Positions 1 to 8,266 of a DNA stretch of 64,000 nt are shown here, piece by piece (the stretch's first letter is position 1; the number at the start of each line of letters is the position of its first letter). The notes under the pieces were generated by a model, which had not been told where the DNA came from, did no database searches, and was given only the letters and a program-made list of their open reading frames with translations. The translations under genes were made by a program, and so were the position numbers. The DNA comes from Cytophagaceae bacterium (GTDB taxonomy: Bacteria > Bacteroidota > Bacteroidia > Cytophagales > Spirosomataceae), in the NCBI GenBank assembly GCA_947460975.1, contig CANHGO010000001.1:186001-250000 (forward strand), in the 5' to 3' direction.

Positions 1-534
1 CAATAAGGTTGATTTACCTGCATTTGGAAAACCTACTAGGCCTACATCAGCTAATACTTTCAGTTCCATGATGACCCAACGTTCTTGGCCAGGCTCGCCT
101 GGTTGCGCATGACGAGGCGACTGATTAGTGGAGGATTTAAAATGGAAATTACCTAATCCACCTCGGCCTCCGGGCAATAAAAGAACTTTTTGACCATCAT
201 CGGTCACTTCTGCCAAAAACTCTTCGGTCTCTCCATCCTTCACAATGGTACCTAAAGGCACTTGAATATAGACATCATCACCTTCTGATCCTGATCTACG
301 GGCACCTTCGCCCCCATTTCCATTATCGGCAATAATATGTTTTTGATATTTTAAATGAAGCAAAGTCCATTGTTGGGTGGTCCCCACTAAATATATATGA
401 CCTCCTCGACCACCATCTCCTCCGTCTGGACCACCTTTGGGAACGTGTTTTTCTCTTCTAAAATGTGAAGAGCCACTTCCACCATGTCCTGAACGAAGGT
501 TAATTTTAACGTAATCGATGAAATTTGAAGTCAT
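1..534 (-). CDS. obg: GTPase Obg (CgtA), N-terminal part, cut by window edge
   Basis: The minus-strand frame opens with ATG at 534 and runs off the window start, giving 178 residues. The first ~155 residues are the glycine-rich Obg fold (repeated GGxGG-type turns such as [12 protein letters not shown]), followed by the G1/P-loop [11 protein letters not shown] at the very edge. Obg proteins are ribosome-associated GTPases involved in late 50S assembly and stress control. The rest of the G domain lies outside the window. It follows adk on the same strand with an 88-bp gap that holds two hairpin repeat units. Identification is firm because the Obg fold plus P-loop is diagnostic. Confidence 0.95.
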   Translation of the reverse strand, partial: MTSNFIDYVKINLRSGHGGSGSSHFRREKHVPKGGPDGGDGGRGGHIYLVGTTQQWTLLHLKYQKHIIADNGNGGEGARRSGSEGDDVYIQVPLGTIVKDGETEEFLAEVTDDGQKVLLLPGGRGGLGNFHFKSSTNQSPRHAQPGEPGQERWVIMELKVLADVGLVGFPNAGKSTLL

Positions 535-556
535 ATAATTCGATTGATGCTTTGTT

Positions 557-606
557 GAGGCACGATAATCGTGTCTGAAAACTGTAAAGACACGATGCTC
601 GCGCCT
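557..606. repeat. Two-unit copy of the 30-31 bp hairpin repeat
   Basis: Two units about 30 bp apart (from 557 and 587) each carry the core (A)GRCACGAT-n-TCGYGYCT, an imperfect hairpin followed by an A-run. They match the units at 38313-38456. They sit between adk and obg and do not look coding. Confidence 0.75.
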
Positions 607-622
607 AAAAAATTACCTTTGA

Positions 623-1192
623 TTATGACTCGATAATGGAAACAATCTGTTCGAAAATCTCCTCGATTTCCCCTACGCCATTAATCCCTTTAAACTTTCC
701 TTGGTCCGCATAATGTGATGCCACGGGAGCTGTTTTTTCGTTGTATTCCTGTACACGCTTACGAATCAAATCTTCATTTTGATCATCTGGGCGTCCAGAG
801 GATTTTCCACGGGATAATAAACGCTGGGTTAATTCCTCGTCTCCCACTTGCAAAGCAATCATTTGTGTGATAGACAAATGGTGGCCACCTAATAAAACAT
901 CTAGAGCATTTGCCTGGGCAACTGTCCGAGGAAAGCCATCGAAAATAAAGCCATTGGCCGACTTATTCTCGTTCAATTTATTTTCAATCATTCCGATCAC
1001 CACAGAATCTGGAACTAAAATGCCTTGATCCATTAATTTCTTAGCTTCTAAACCCAAAGGTGTATTCGCCTGTATCTCAGCACGCAGTAAATCGCCTGTT
1101 GACAAATGAATCAAACCATATTTTTCAATGATTTTAGCCGATTGAGTTCCTTTACCGGCACCTGGAGGGCCAAATAAAACAAGATTTAACAT
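623..1192 (-). CDS. adk: Adenylate kinase, short-lid form
   Basis: This cytosolic enzyme interconverts ATP + AMP and 2 ADP. The P-loop GPPGAGKGT is at residues 8-16, the AMP-site motif FDGFPRTVAQA is near residue 85, and RGKSSGRPDD begins the lid. At 189 residues it is the short type: the four-cysteine zinc lid of long bacterial forms is absent and the lid is only a few residues. ATG at 1192 places the P-loop in the usual position. It lies upstream of obg on the same strand, an order common in Bacteroidota. A TACCTTTG box sits about 30 bp upstream. Confidence 0.97.
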   Translation of the reverse strand: MLNLVLFGPPGAGKGTQSAKIIEKYGLIHLSTGDLLRAEIQANTPLGLEAKKLMDQGILVPDSVVIGMIENKLNENKSANGFIFDGFPRTVAQANALDVLLGGHHLSITQMIALQVGDEELTQRLLSRGKSSGRPDDQNEDLIRKRVQEYNEKTAPVASHYADQGKFKGINGVGEIEEIFEQIVSIIES

Positions 1193-1220
1193 AAAAATTT
1201 ATCTATTGATTTTAAAAAGA

Positions 1221-1228
1221 CAAAGGTA
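1221..1228 (-). promoter_or_regulatory. Putative -7 box of the adk promoter
   Basis: On the minus strand this reads TACCTTTG, matching the Bacteroidota -7 consensus TAnnTTTG, 28 bp before the adk ATG. I see no clear -33 TTTG at the expected spacing. Confidence 0.45.
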
Positions 1229-1429
1229 AACAAAGACCTTGAATAAACTACAGGTGTTCTAGGTACATTAAATTGTAAATAATGTTTAATGGACAAAACA
1301 TTAAAATTTCTTATAAATTCAAAAAAAATATAAAAATCATTTTTAAAATAAAAATATTTATCTTTTTTTGTAGTTCAATTTTCTTCAATGCGTCAAGCAA
1401 AGGAGATTTAAACCCTTAATTCATTATTT

Positions 1430-4400
1430 ATGAAAACAAAATTCTACGTAAGCAGAGTGGTCTTCATGATGGCAATAATGCTAACCCTTTCATGGGTTTC
1501 ATTTGGCCAGGACCGAAAAGTAGCGGGAAAAGTTCAGGACTCAGGTGGTCAGGGCATTCCAGGAGTTTCTATTGTAGTCAAAGGAAGTACTGTAGGTACA
1601 ACTTCTGATGGAAATGGAGCATTCTCTATTAATGTTAAAAGTTCTAATGCAGAACTAACATTCACATCTGTTGGGTATGTAAGCCAAACAGTTGCTGTAG
1701 GTGGCAAATCCACTTTAGCGATTACGCTAGCGGATGATGTAAGCCAATTAAGTGAAGTAGTCGTTACTGGTTACACATCTCAACGTAAAAAAGACATTAC
1801 GGGTGCCGTAGCGGTTGTAAGTGCGAAAGAACTTACTGCCGTACCAGCTGCATCGGTAACGCAAATGTTACAAGGTCGTGCATCAGGTGTGACGGTAGGT
1901 AATGACAACTCACCGGGTGGTGGTACGATGGTTCGTGTTCGTGGTTTTGGATCTACCAACAACAACTCGCCTCTTTATGTAATTGATGGCGTGCCTACAC
2001 AAGGTACACTAAACCAAATCAACCCAAATGATATCGAGTCAATGCAAGTATTGAAAGATGCCTCTGCCGCTTCTATCTATGGTGCGCGTGCTGCCAATGG
2101 GGTTGTAATCATCACAACTAAGCGTGGTGGTGAAGGTGAACCAAAAATCAGTTTTGACATGTACACAGGTACCCAGCAATTAGGTAAAACATTGAATTTG
2201 ATGAATACCAAAGAAATGGGTCAATATTTCTATGAGTCGCAAATTGGTGCAGGTAGACCAGCTGGAACTTCTCCATCTGCTCAATATCGATTTGCACCAG
2301 ATGGAACGCAAACGATTGCAGATTACATATATCCAAACGTATATGGTGCTTTACCAGCCAATTTCACATATACGAATGATATAACTGATCCAAGATTGGG
2401 TGTAACTGCATTTAACATCACGAAAGCCAACAAAGAAGGTACTGATTGGCAGCGTGAAATTTTTGGGCCAGCTAAAATCTCTAACTATCAGTTAGGTGCA
2501 ACTGGTGGTTCGAAAAATGGCAAGTATGCAATTTCTGCAAGTTATTTTGATCAAGAGGGTATCTTGAAATACACAGGATATAAGCGTTACTCCGTTCGTG
2601 CTAACACAGAATTCAAAAAAGGTGCTATTACTTTTGGAGAGAACGTAACGGTTTCAATCGATGAGCGTGTTGGTATCCCTGCTGGAAATAACAGTGAATC
2701 TAATCCAATCATGTTTGCGATTCGTATTCAGCCGATCATCCCTGTTTTTGATATCACAGGAGGTCCTGTAGCATTAGGTGGAACAAATACTTCATTTTTG
2801 AACGGTTTTGCAGGTCCTCGTGGTTCTAACCTTGGTAATGCACCTAACCCATTGGCTCGTCAATGGAGAGAGCGTGATAACCCTGTAAGATCTACACGTA
2901 TCTTCGGTAATGTATTTGCTGAAGTTGAAATCATCAAAGATTTAAAGGCGCGCACAAGCCTTGGTTTTGAATACAACAACTTTAACCAATCCGCTTATTT
3001 TAACCGTGATATTGAAGCAGCTGAAGCACGTAATGCAAACAGCTTAACGGTAGGAAATAACTTTGATCGTGCTATTACTTGGTACAATACATTAAATTAC
3101 TCCAAAAAAATAGGGGATCATGACTTCAACGTATTAGTTGGTACAGAATCAGTTTCAACCTTTGGTTTTGGTTTTTCAGCACAACGAAGCAATTTTGCCT
3201 TTGACGATTTATCATATCGTTATTTGAACAATGGTTCGGCTGCAGGTCTTACTAACGCAGGATCAGGAGCAACCATTACGGCTTTATTCTCGCAGTTTGG
3301 AAAAGCAAACTATTCATACAAAGATTTTTTATTAGCTGATTTTACCCTTCGTAGAGACGGTTCTTCTCGTTTCTCACCAGCATATCGTTATGGTGTATTC
3401 CCTGCATTCTCGGTAGGTGCTCGTCTTTCGGAATTAGCTTTCATGAAAGATTTAACTTTCCTAAGCGATTTAAAAGTTCGTGCGGGTTGGGGTAAAACAG
3501 GAAATCAGTTGATTCCAAACGTATATAATGCCTACACATTATTTACACCAGATCCGAATAACAATGCCTATGACATCGGTGGAGCAGGAAATGCTATCGC
3601 ATCAGGTTTTGATATTGCGCAATTTGGTAACTCAAGTGGTCGTTGGGAAACAAATACATCAACCAACATCGGTTTGGATGCAAGTTTGTTTAATAACAAA
3701 TTAGATATTGCTTTTGACTGGTATACTCGTACGACATCAGACATGTTAACTCAAGTGCCTATCCCAAGAACATCGGGAACAGGAAGTATTCCATTTGTGA
3801 ACATTGGCGAGGTAAATAATACGGGAATTGACTTAAACGTATCTTATAGAGATCAGATAGGCCAATTGCGTTATTCAATTTCTGGACAGATTAGCCAGTA
3901 CAAAAATAATGTAGTTAAGTTGAACGACGATCCGAATGCATCCATCTTTGGATTCGTAACACGTGTACCAGCTATCTCATTAACGAAAGCTGGCTTACCG
4001 ATTGCTAGTTTCTTCGGTTATGTAGTGGAAGGTGTCATTAAAGATGATGCAGAAGCTGCAGCAGCTGTACAAATTCCAGGATATACTCGTGCGGGTGTTT
4101 TCAAATTCAAGGATGTGAATGGAGACGGCAGAATCAATGCTTCTGATAGAACTGTGATTGGTAATCCACACCCAGACTTTACCTATGGTTTGAATGTTAA
4201 TTTAGGTTACAAGAATTGGGATTTGTCAGTATTTGCTCAAGGTGTTCAAGGTAATGAGATATTCAATTACTTGAAGTACTGGACAGACTTTAACACGTTC
4301 CAAGGAAACCGTTCGACAGATATGTTATACAAATCATGGAAGAAACAAGGTGATGTGGCTCAATTGCCACGTTTAAATGCAAATGACACGTTTAGCCAAC

Positions 4401-4684
4401 AAATTTCAACTTATTTTGTTGAAGATGGATCATACATGCGTATTAAGAATATCCAGTTAACTTACAATGTACCTACTAACGTGTTAAAGAAAATCAAGCT
4501 TAGTTCGATGCAAGTTTATGTGCAAGGACAAAACTTGTTGACTTTCACTAATTATAAAGGTTTAGATCCTGATATCAACATCAGAAACTCAGGAGCTGAT
4601 AATCAAGATATCCACATGGGTATTGATGAAGGTGCATTCCCAGTGGCTAAATCTTACAATGTAGGTTTAAGAGTAGGATTTTAA
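1430..4684 (+). CDS. SusC/RagA-type TonB-dependent outer-membrane transporter
   Basis: This is a TonB-dependent importer of the SusC family that works with the SusD lipoprotein encoded 32 bp downstream. The 1084 residues comprise a Sec signal peptide ending near residue 26 (VSFGQ), a carboxypeptidase-regulatory-like beta domain (about 28-105, KVQDSGGQGIPGVSIVVKGS type), a plug domain starting at VVVTGYTSQRKKDITGA (about 110-127), and a long beta-barrel ending in a C-terminal aromatic (VGLRVGF). The YVIDGVP and ASIYGARAANGVV motifs are classic for SusC. No sigma/anti-sigma pair or glycan hydrolase lies next to it, so the substrate is unknown. Confidence 0.96.
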   Translation: MKTKFYVSRVVFMMAIMLTLSWVSFGQDRKVAGKVQDSGGQGIPGVSIVVKGSTVGTTSDGNGAFSINVKSSNAELTFTSVGYVSQTVAVGGKSTLAITLADDVSQLSEVVVTGYTSQRKKDITGAVAVVSAKELTAVPAASVTQMLQGRASGVTVGNDNSPGGGTMVRVRGFGSTNNNSPLYVIDGVPTQGTLNQINPNDIESMQVLKDASAASIYGARAANGVVIITTKRGGEGEPKISFDMYTGTQQLGKTLNLMNTKEMGQYFYESQIGAGRPAGTSPSAQYRFAPDGTQTIADYIYPNVYGALPANFTYTNDITDPRLGVTAFNITKANKEGTDWQREIFGPAKISNYQLGATGGSKNGKYAISASYFDQEGILKYTGYKRYSVRANTEFKKGAITFGENVTVSIDERVGIPAGNNSESNPIMFAIRIQPIIPVFDITGGPVALGGTNTSFLNGFAGPRGSNLGNAPNPLARQWRERDNPVRSTRIFGNVFAEVEIIKDLKARTSLGFEYNNFNQSAYFNRDIEAAEARNANSLTVGNNFDRAITWYNTLNYSKKIGDHDFNVLVGTESVSTFGFGFSAQRSNFAFDDLSYRYLNNGSAAGLTNAGSGATITALFSQFGKANYSYKDFLLADFTLRRDGSSRFSPAYRYGVFPAFSVGARLSELAFMKDLTFLSDLKVRAGWGKTGNQLIPNVYNAYTLFTPDPNNNAYDIGGAGNAIASGFDIAQFGNSSGRWETNTSTNIGLDASLFNNKLDIAFDWYTRTTSDMLTQVPIPRTSGTGSIPFVNIGEVNNTGIDLNVSYRDQIGQLRYSISGQISQYKNNVVKLNDDPNASIFGFVTRVPAISLTKAGLPIASFFGYVVEGVIKDDAEAAAAVQIPGYTRAGVFKFKDVNGDGRINASDRTVIGNPHPDFTYGLNVNLGYKNWDLSVFAQGVQGNEIFNYLKYWTDFNTFQGNRSTDMLYKSWKKQGDVAQLPRLNANDTFSQQISTYFVEDGSYMRIKNIQLTYNVPTNVLKKIKLSSMQVYVQGQNLLTFTNYKGLDPDINIRNSGADNQDIHMGIDEGAFPVAKSYNVGLRVGF

Positions 4685-4716
4685 TTAATTATAATTTGAA
4701 ATAAATCAGATAAAAA

Positions 4717-6492
4717 ATGAAAAAGTTAATCATATTCGCATTATTTGCGACAGTTGGAATAAACTTTTCTTGTTCAGAGTCGTTCTTAGAGGTTCAACCT
4801 CAAGGAGCAGCGTCTCTAACGTCTCTGTCTAATAAAAGTGGAGTAAATGCCATCTTAGTTGGTGCATATTCTTTATTAGACGGTGTAGGTGCAGGAAATA
4901 CGGGACGGACATCTACCATCTCAAACTATGTGTTTGGTGGAATTACATCTGGTGATGCCGTAAAAGGTACGGATGCTGGTGACCAGCCAGAGCAAAGTTT
5001 TATTGAGCAATTCACTTGGTTCGCAGAAAATACCTATTTCTTAGGTAAGTGGCAACATACCTACGATGGTGTTGCGCGTGCAAATGAAGCTATCTTACTT
5101 GCTAAAAGCCCAGATGTTAAGGATATGACAGATGCAGAGAAAACGCAAGTAATTGCCGAAGCTCGTTTCTTACGTGGTCATTACCATTTCGAAGGAAAGA
5201 AAATGTGGAACATGATTCCTTACATTGACGAAAACACGTACAAGCGTGATGATCCAAATTCAACGAAAATAGCTAATGATAAAGACATTTGGCCAAATAT
5301 TGAAGAGGATTTCAAATTTGCTGCTGCAAACTTGCCAGCTACGCAATCTCAAAAGGGTAGAGCTACGAAATGGGCTGCGATGGCTTATTTAGCGAAAACC
5401 TATATTTTTCAAAAGAAATATAGCTTAGCTAAACCTTTATTGCTTGATATCTTACAGAACTCGGGAAGAAGACTAGTTGCTGATTACCATGACAACTACA
5501 GAAATACGACAAACAATAATATTGAGTCTATTTTTGAAGTACAATTCTCTGTAAACGATGGTTCAACAGGAAATAACGGAAATCAAGGTGACAACTTAAA
5601 CTGGCCATACAGTGCCAATTCTCCAGGTCGTGGATGTTGCGGATTTTATCAACCATCTCAAAATCTTGTGAATGCATTTAAAACGACAGCTGATGGTCTA
5701 CCAATGATCGGTAAAAATAAATCAGGTTTAGAGGATAACTACAATGAGGTTGATTTACCAAACGATCAAGGTATTGGAGCCTCAGCTAACTTTGTTTTAA
5801 ACGTTTCTCAGCCAGTGGATCCTCGTTTGGATTGGACGGTAGGTCGTCGCGGCGTAAACTTTCTAGATTGGGGTAAAATGCCAGGTGCACCATGGATTCG
5901 TGACCAAAATTATGCTGGTCCATACACAGGTAAAAAATGGATGTATTATTTAGCAGATGAGGGAAGTTCGACACACTCAACGAACCGTCGTTCAGTTAAC
6001 AACAACTACCGTTTACTCAAAATCTCAATGGTAATTTTGTGGTTAGCGGAAATTGAAGCTGAAGAGAATAACCTAACTAAAGCTGAGGAATATGTAAATA
6101 TGATTCGTAACCGTGCAAAAGCTAGTAGAGTTCAAGATGCATCTGTAAATAATGTCATTAATCCTTACCCAGCTGGAACATTTGCAGCTAACGGTAAAGA
6201 CTATGCATTAAATGCGATCTACATGGAAAACCGTTTGGAATTTGCGATGGAAGGACACCGTTTCTTCGACTTAGTACGTTGGGGAATTGCAAGTGACTTC
6301 TTAAACAAGATGTATATTCCAAAAGAAGGAGCTCCAGGTAGAGACATGGCAGGAAATACATATAACAAAAGAAGTTATATGATCGGTAAATCATTTACTG
6401 ACAAGAATAGATACTTCCCGCTACCAATTGATGAGATCTTAAATTCTCAGAAAGGCGGAAAACCTACCTTGAAACAAAATGATGGATATTAA
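4717..6492 (+). CDS. SusD/RagB family nutrient-binding outer-membrane lipoprotein
   Basis: This is the surface lipoprotein partner of the preceding SusC transporter, forming the lid that captures substrate. The lipobox is INFSC with Cys19. The protein has the TPR-rich SusD layout: an N-terminal helical part with RANEAI and EARFLRGHYHF (about residues 125-160), and a C-terminal part with AMEGHRFFDLVRWG and FPLPIDEI, both hallmarks of the family. Length (591) is normal. It ends at the strong terminator at 6509, so susC-susD looks like a two-gene transcript. Confidence 0.95.
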   Translation: MKKLIIFALFATVGINFSCSESFLEVQPQGAASLTSLSNKSGVNAILVGAYSLLDGVGAGNTGRTSTISNYVFGGITSGDAVKGTDAGDQPEQSFIEQFTWFAENTYFLGKWQHTYDGVARANEAILLAKSPDVKDMTDAEKTQVIAEARFLRGHYHFEGKKMWNMIPYIDENTYKRDDPNSTKIANDKDIWPNIEEDFKFAAANLPATQSQKGRATKWAAMAYLAKTYIFQKKYSLAKPLLLDILQNSGRRLVADYHDNYRNTTNNNIESIFEVQFSVNDGSTGNNGNQGDNLNWPYSANSPGRGCCGFYQPSQNLVNAFKTTADGLPMIGKNKSGLEDNYNEVDLPNDQGIGASANFVLNVSQPVDPRLDWTVGRRGVNFLDWGKMPGAPWIRDQNYAGPYTGKKWMYYLADEGSSTHSTNRRSVNNNYRLLKISMVILWLAEIEAEENNLTKAEEYVNMIRNRAKASRVQDASVNNVINPYPAGTFAANGKDYALNAIYMENRLEFAMEGHRFFDLVRWGIASDFLNKMYIPKEGAPGRDMAGNTYNKRSYMIGKSFTDKNRYFPLPIDEILNSQKGGKPTLKQNDGY

Positions 6493-6508
6493 TTTATCTT
6501 GAATTTTA

Positions 6509-6541
6509 TAAAAAAGCAGGACTTGTGTCCTGCTTTTTTTT
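6509..6541 (+). terminator. Rho-independent terminator after susD
   Basis: A 12-bp stem AAAAAGCAGGAC / GTCCTGCTTTTT with a 4-nt loop is followed by a T-run. It is 17 bp after the susD stop and separates susCD from the propeller gene. Confidence 0.9.
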
Positions 6542-6570
6542 TGATACATTCGTATGAAAATCTGAAACCT

Positions 6571-7497
6571 ATGAAAAAATTATTACTATTATTCATGATG
6601 TTAATTATCTTCGAAAACATCATAGCTCAAATTCCAGGAGGGAAAAAGGTGATCAGCGTCTTATATGTTTACTCAACAAAAACAGGGAAATCAGAATTAA
6701 TTTTAAAAGAACATAGGCATTTCGAGGCGCCCAACTGGTCCCGAGATGGAAAATTCTTATTGATCAATAGCCTTGGGAAATTAGAAAAAATTAGTCCTAC
6801 CGGAGAAAAATTAGGCATGCTAAATACAGGCACCATTCAAAAAGCCAACAATGACCACGGGTATTCTTTTAATGGAAAAACTTTATTTATCTCCAGTGGT
6901 AAACCCGATGTAAAAGGAGGATCTTATGTGTACAAAGTATCTAGTGAAGGAGGCGAACCCACGCTTTTAACTGAAAAAACACCTTCCTATTGGCACGGTG
7001 TGTCACCCGATGGTTCTAGATTTGTCTACTGCGCCTCTAGGAACGACAACTTTGATATTTATGCCATGGATTCCAGTGGTGGTCCAGAAATCCGTTTAAC
7101 CGATGCACCAGGCTTAGATGATGGCCCTGAATATTCACCGGACGGAAAATATATTTACATGAACTCATTTAGAATGGGTAAAATGCAAATTTGGAGAATG
7201 GCGGCCGACGGATCCAATCAGGAACAAATGACTTTTGACGACTATTCCAATTGGTTTGCTCATATAAGTCCTAATGGAAAAGTGGCAACGGTCATTAGTT
7301 ATGTAAAAGACCAAGCAGACAAACATCCCTTTGGGCATCAGGTTAAGTTGAGGTTACTCGATTTGAAAACCAAAAAACTAACAGACCTAACAGAAGAATT
7401 TTATGGGGGTCAAGGGACCATAAATGTGCCTTCTTGGTCTCCTGATGGCAAAAAATTCGCCTATGTTCGGTATGAATTAGAAGACATCACGCCCTGA
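6571..7497 (+). CDS. Secreted TolB-like (PD40) beta-propeller protein
   Basis: This is an exported protein of 308 residues with WD40-like/PD40 blades: WSRDGKF, VSPDGSR, YSPDGKYI, ISPNGK and WSPDGKKF recur every 40-45 residues. The signal peptide is MKKLLLLFMMLIIFENIIAQ. I start at ATG 6571; a longer frame opens with TTG at 6499 but would run through the terminator hairpin and hide the signal peptide. No peptidase domain follows the propeller, so it is not a prolyl oligopeptidase. Its role is unknown; binding a ligand or partner at the surface is the most one can infer. It may or may not serve the SusCD system upstream. Confidence 0.85.
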   Translation: MKKLLLLFMMLIIFENIIAQIPGGKKVISVLYVYSTKTGKSELILKEHRHFEAPNWSRDGKFLLINSLGKLEKISPTGEKLGMLNTGTIQKANNDHGYSFNGKTLFISSGKPDVKGGSYVYKVSSEGGEPTLLTEKTPSYWHGVSPDGSRFVYCASRNDNFDIYAMDSSGGPEIRLTDAPGLDDGPEYSPDGKYIYMNSFRMGKMQIWRMAADGSNQEQMTFDDYSNWFAHISPNGKVATVISYVKDQADKHPFGHQVKLRLLDLKTKKLTDLTEEFYGGQGTINVPSWSPDGKKFAYVRYELEDITP

Positions 7498-7514
7498 TTT
7501 TTCGAATTAATCCG

Positions 7515-7522
7515 TATCTTTG
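7515..7522 (+). promoter_or_regulatory. Putative -7 box before the nitroreductase gene
   Basis: TATCTTTG matches TAnnTTTG 18 bp before the ATG at 7541. No convincing -33 element is visible. Confidence 0.4.
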
Positions 7523-7540
7523 AGAAAATAATTCCCCTTT

Positions 7541-8266
7541 ATGCTCTCAGAAAATTTTGAAGAAATTGTTCAACGCCGAAGATCCAATCGTAGATTCGAT
7601 CCAGATTTTATAGTTGCGGATGAAATCATTGAAAAAAGTTTAAAGAGAGCAATTCTATCTCCCAATAGTAGCAACATGCAATTATGGGAATTTTATTGGA
7701 TTCAAAGTCCTGAAGAAAAAGAGAAATTTCACGCCTTATGTTTAGGCCAGTCAGCAGCCAAAAACCCAGGACATCTACTCGTTTTTGTTACCAGAAAAGA
7801 TTTATGGAAATCAAGAGCCCAATGGAACCTTAACCGAATTAAAGAATCTTTACAAGGCAAGGAACCCTCCAAAATGGAGAAAAGAGGTTTAGATTATTAT
7901 GGGAAATTAATGCCCCTTTTATACCGTCAAGATCCCTTTGGTATTTTCACTTTTGTGCGCAAATGTATTTGTATCTGGATGGGAATGAGAAAGCCTTTCA
8001 TGCGCTTTGGTGGAGAAGCAGACCAACGCGTTATGGCGCATAAATCATGTGCTTTAGCCGCACAAACATTTATGCTATCAATTGCAGCCGAAGGATTAGA
8101 ATCTTGTCCTATGGAAGGCTTCGATGCCGTAAGAGTAAAAAAAGCTTTAAATCTTCCTTCTGGAGCTGAAATAAACATGATCATAGCCGTAGGAAAAGGA
8201 ACCGAAGAAGGCATCTGGGGTCCACGATTTAGATTGCCCTACGAAGATGTAGTTTTCAAGAGGTAA
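7541..8266 (+). CDS. Nitroreductase-family FMN oxidoreductase
   Basis: This is a 241-residue flavoprotein of the NfsB/FRP superfamily, which reduces nitro-aromatics, quinones or similar acceptors with NAD(P)H. The N-terminal FMN-binding signature RRRSNRRFDPD is at about residues 12-22, followed by LSPNSSNMQLWEF. The C-terminal half has the AHKSCALAAQTFMLSIAAEGLESCPMEGF helix and GKGTEEG. The physiological substrate cannot be told. The gene ends exactly one base before the priA stop on the other strand, leaving no room for a conventional intergenic terminator. Confidence 0.9.
   Translation: MLSENFEEIVQRRRSNRRFDPDFIVADEIIEKSLKRAILSPNSSNMQLWEFYWIQSPEEKEKFHALCLGQSAAKNPGHLLVFVTRKDLWKSRAQWNLNRIKESLQGKEPSKMEKRGLDYYGKLMPLLYRQDPFGIFTFVRKCICIWMGMRKPFMRFGGEADQRVMAHKSCALAAQTFMLSIAAEGLESCPMEGFDAVRVKKALNLPSGAEINMIIAVGKGTEEGIWGPRFRLPYEDVVFKR

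Noticed and set aside
6499-6570. Longer start (TTG at 6499) for the beta-propeller protein
   Set aside because: It would run through the susD terminator hairpin and place 24 residues before a clear signal peptide at ATG 6571.
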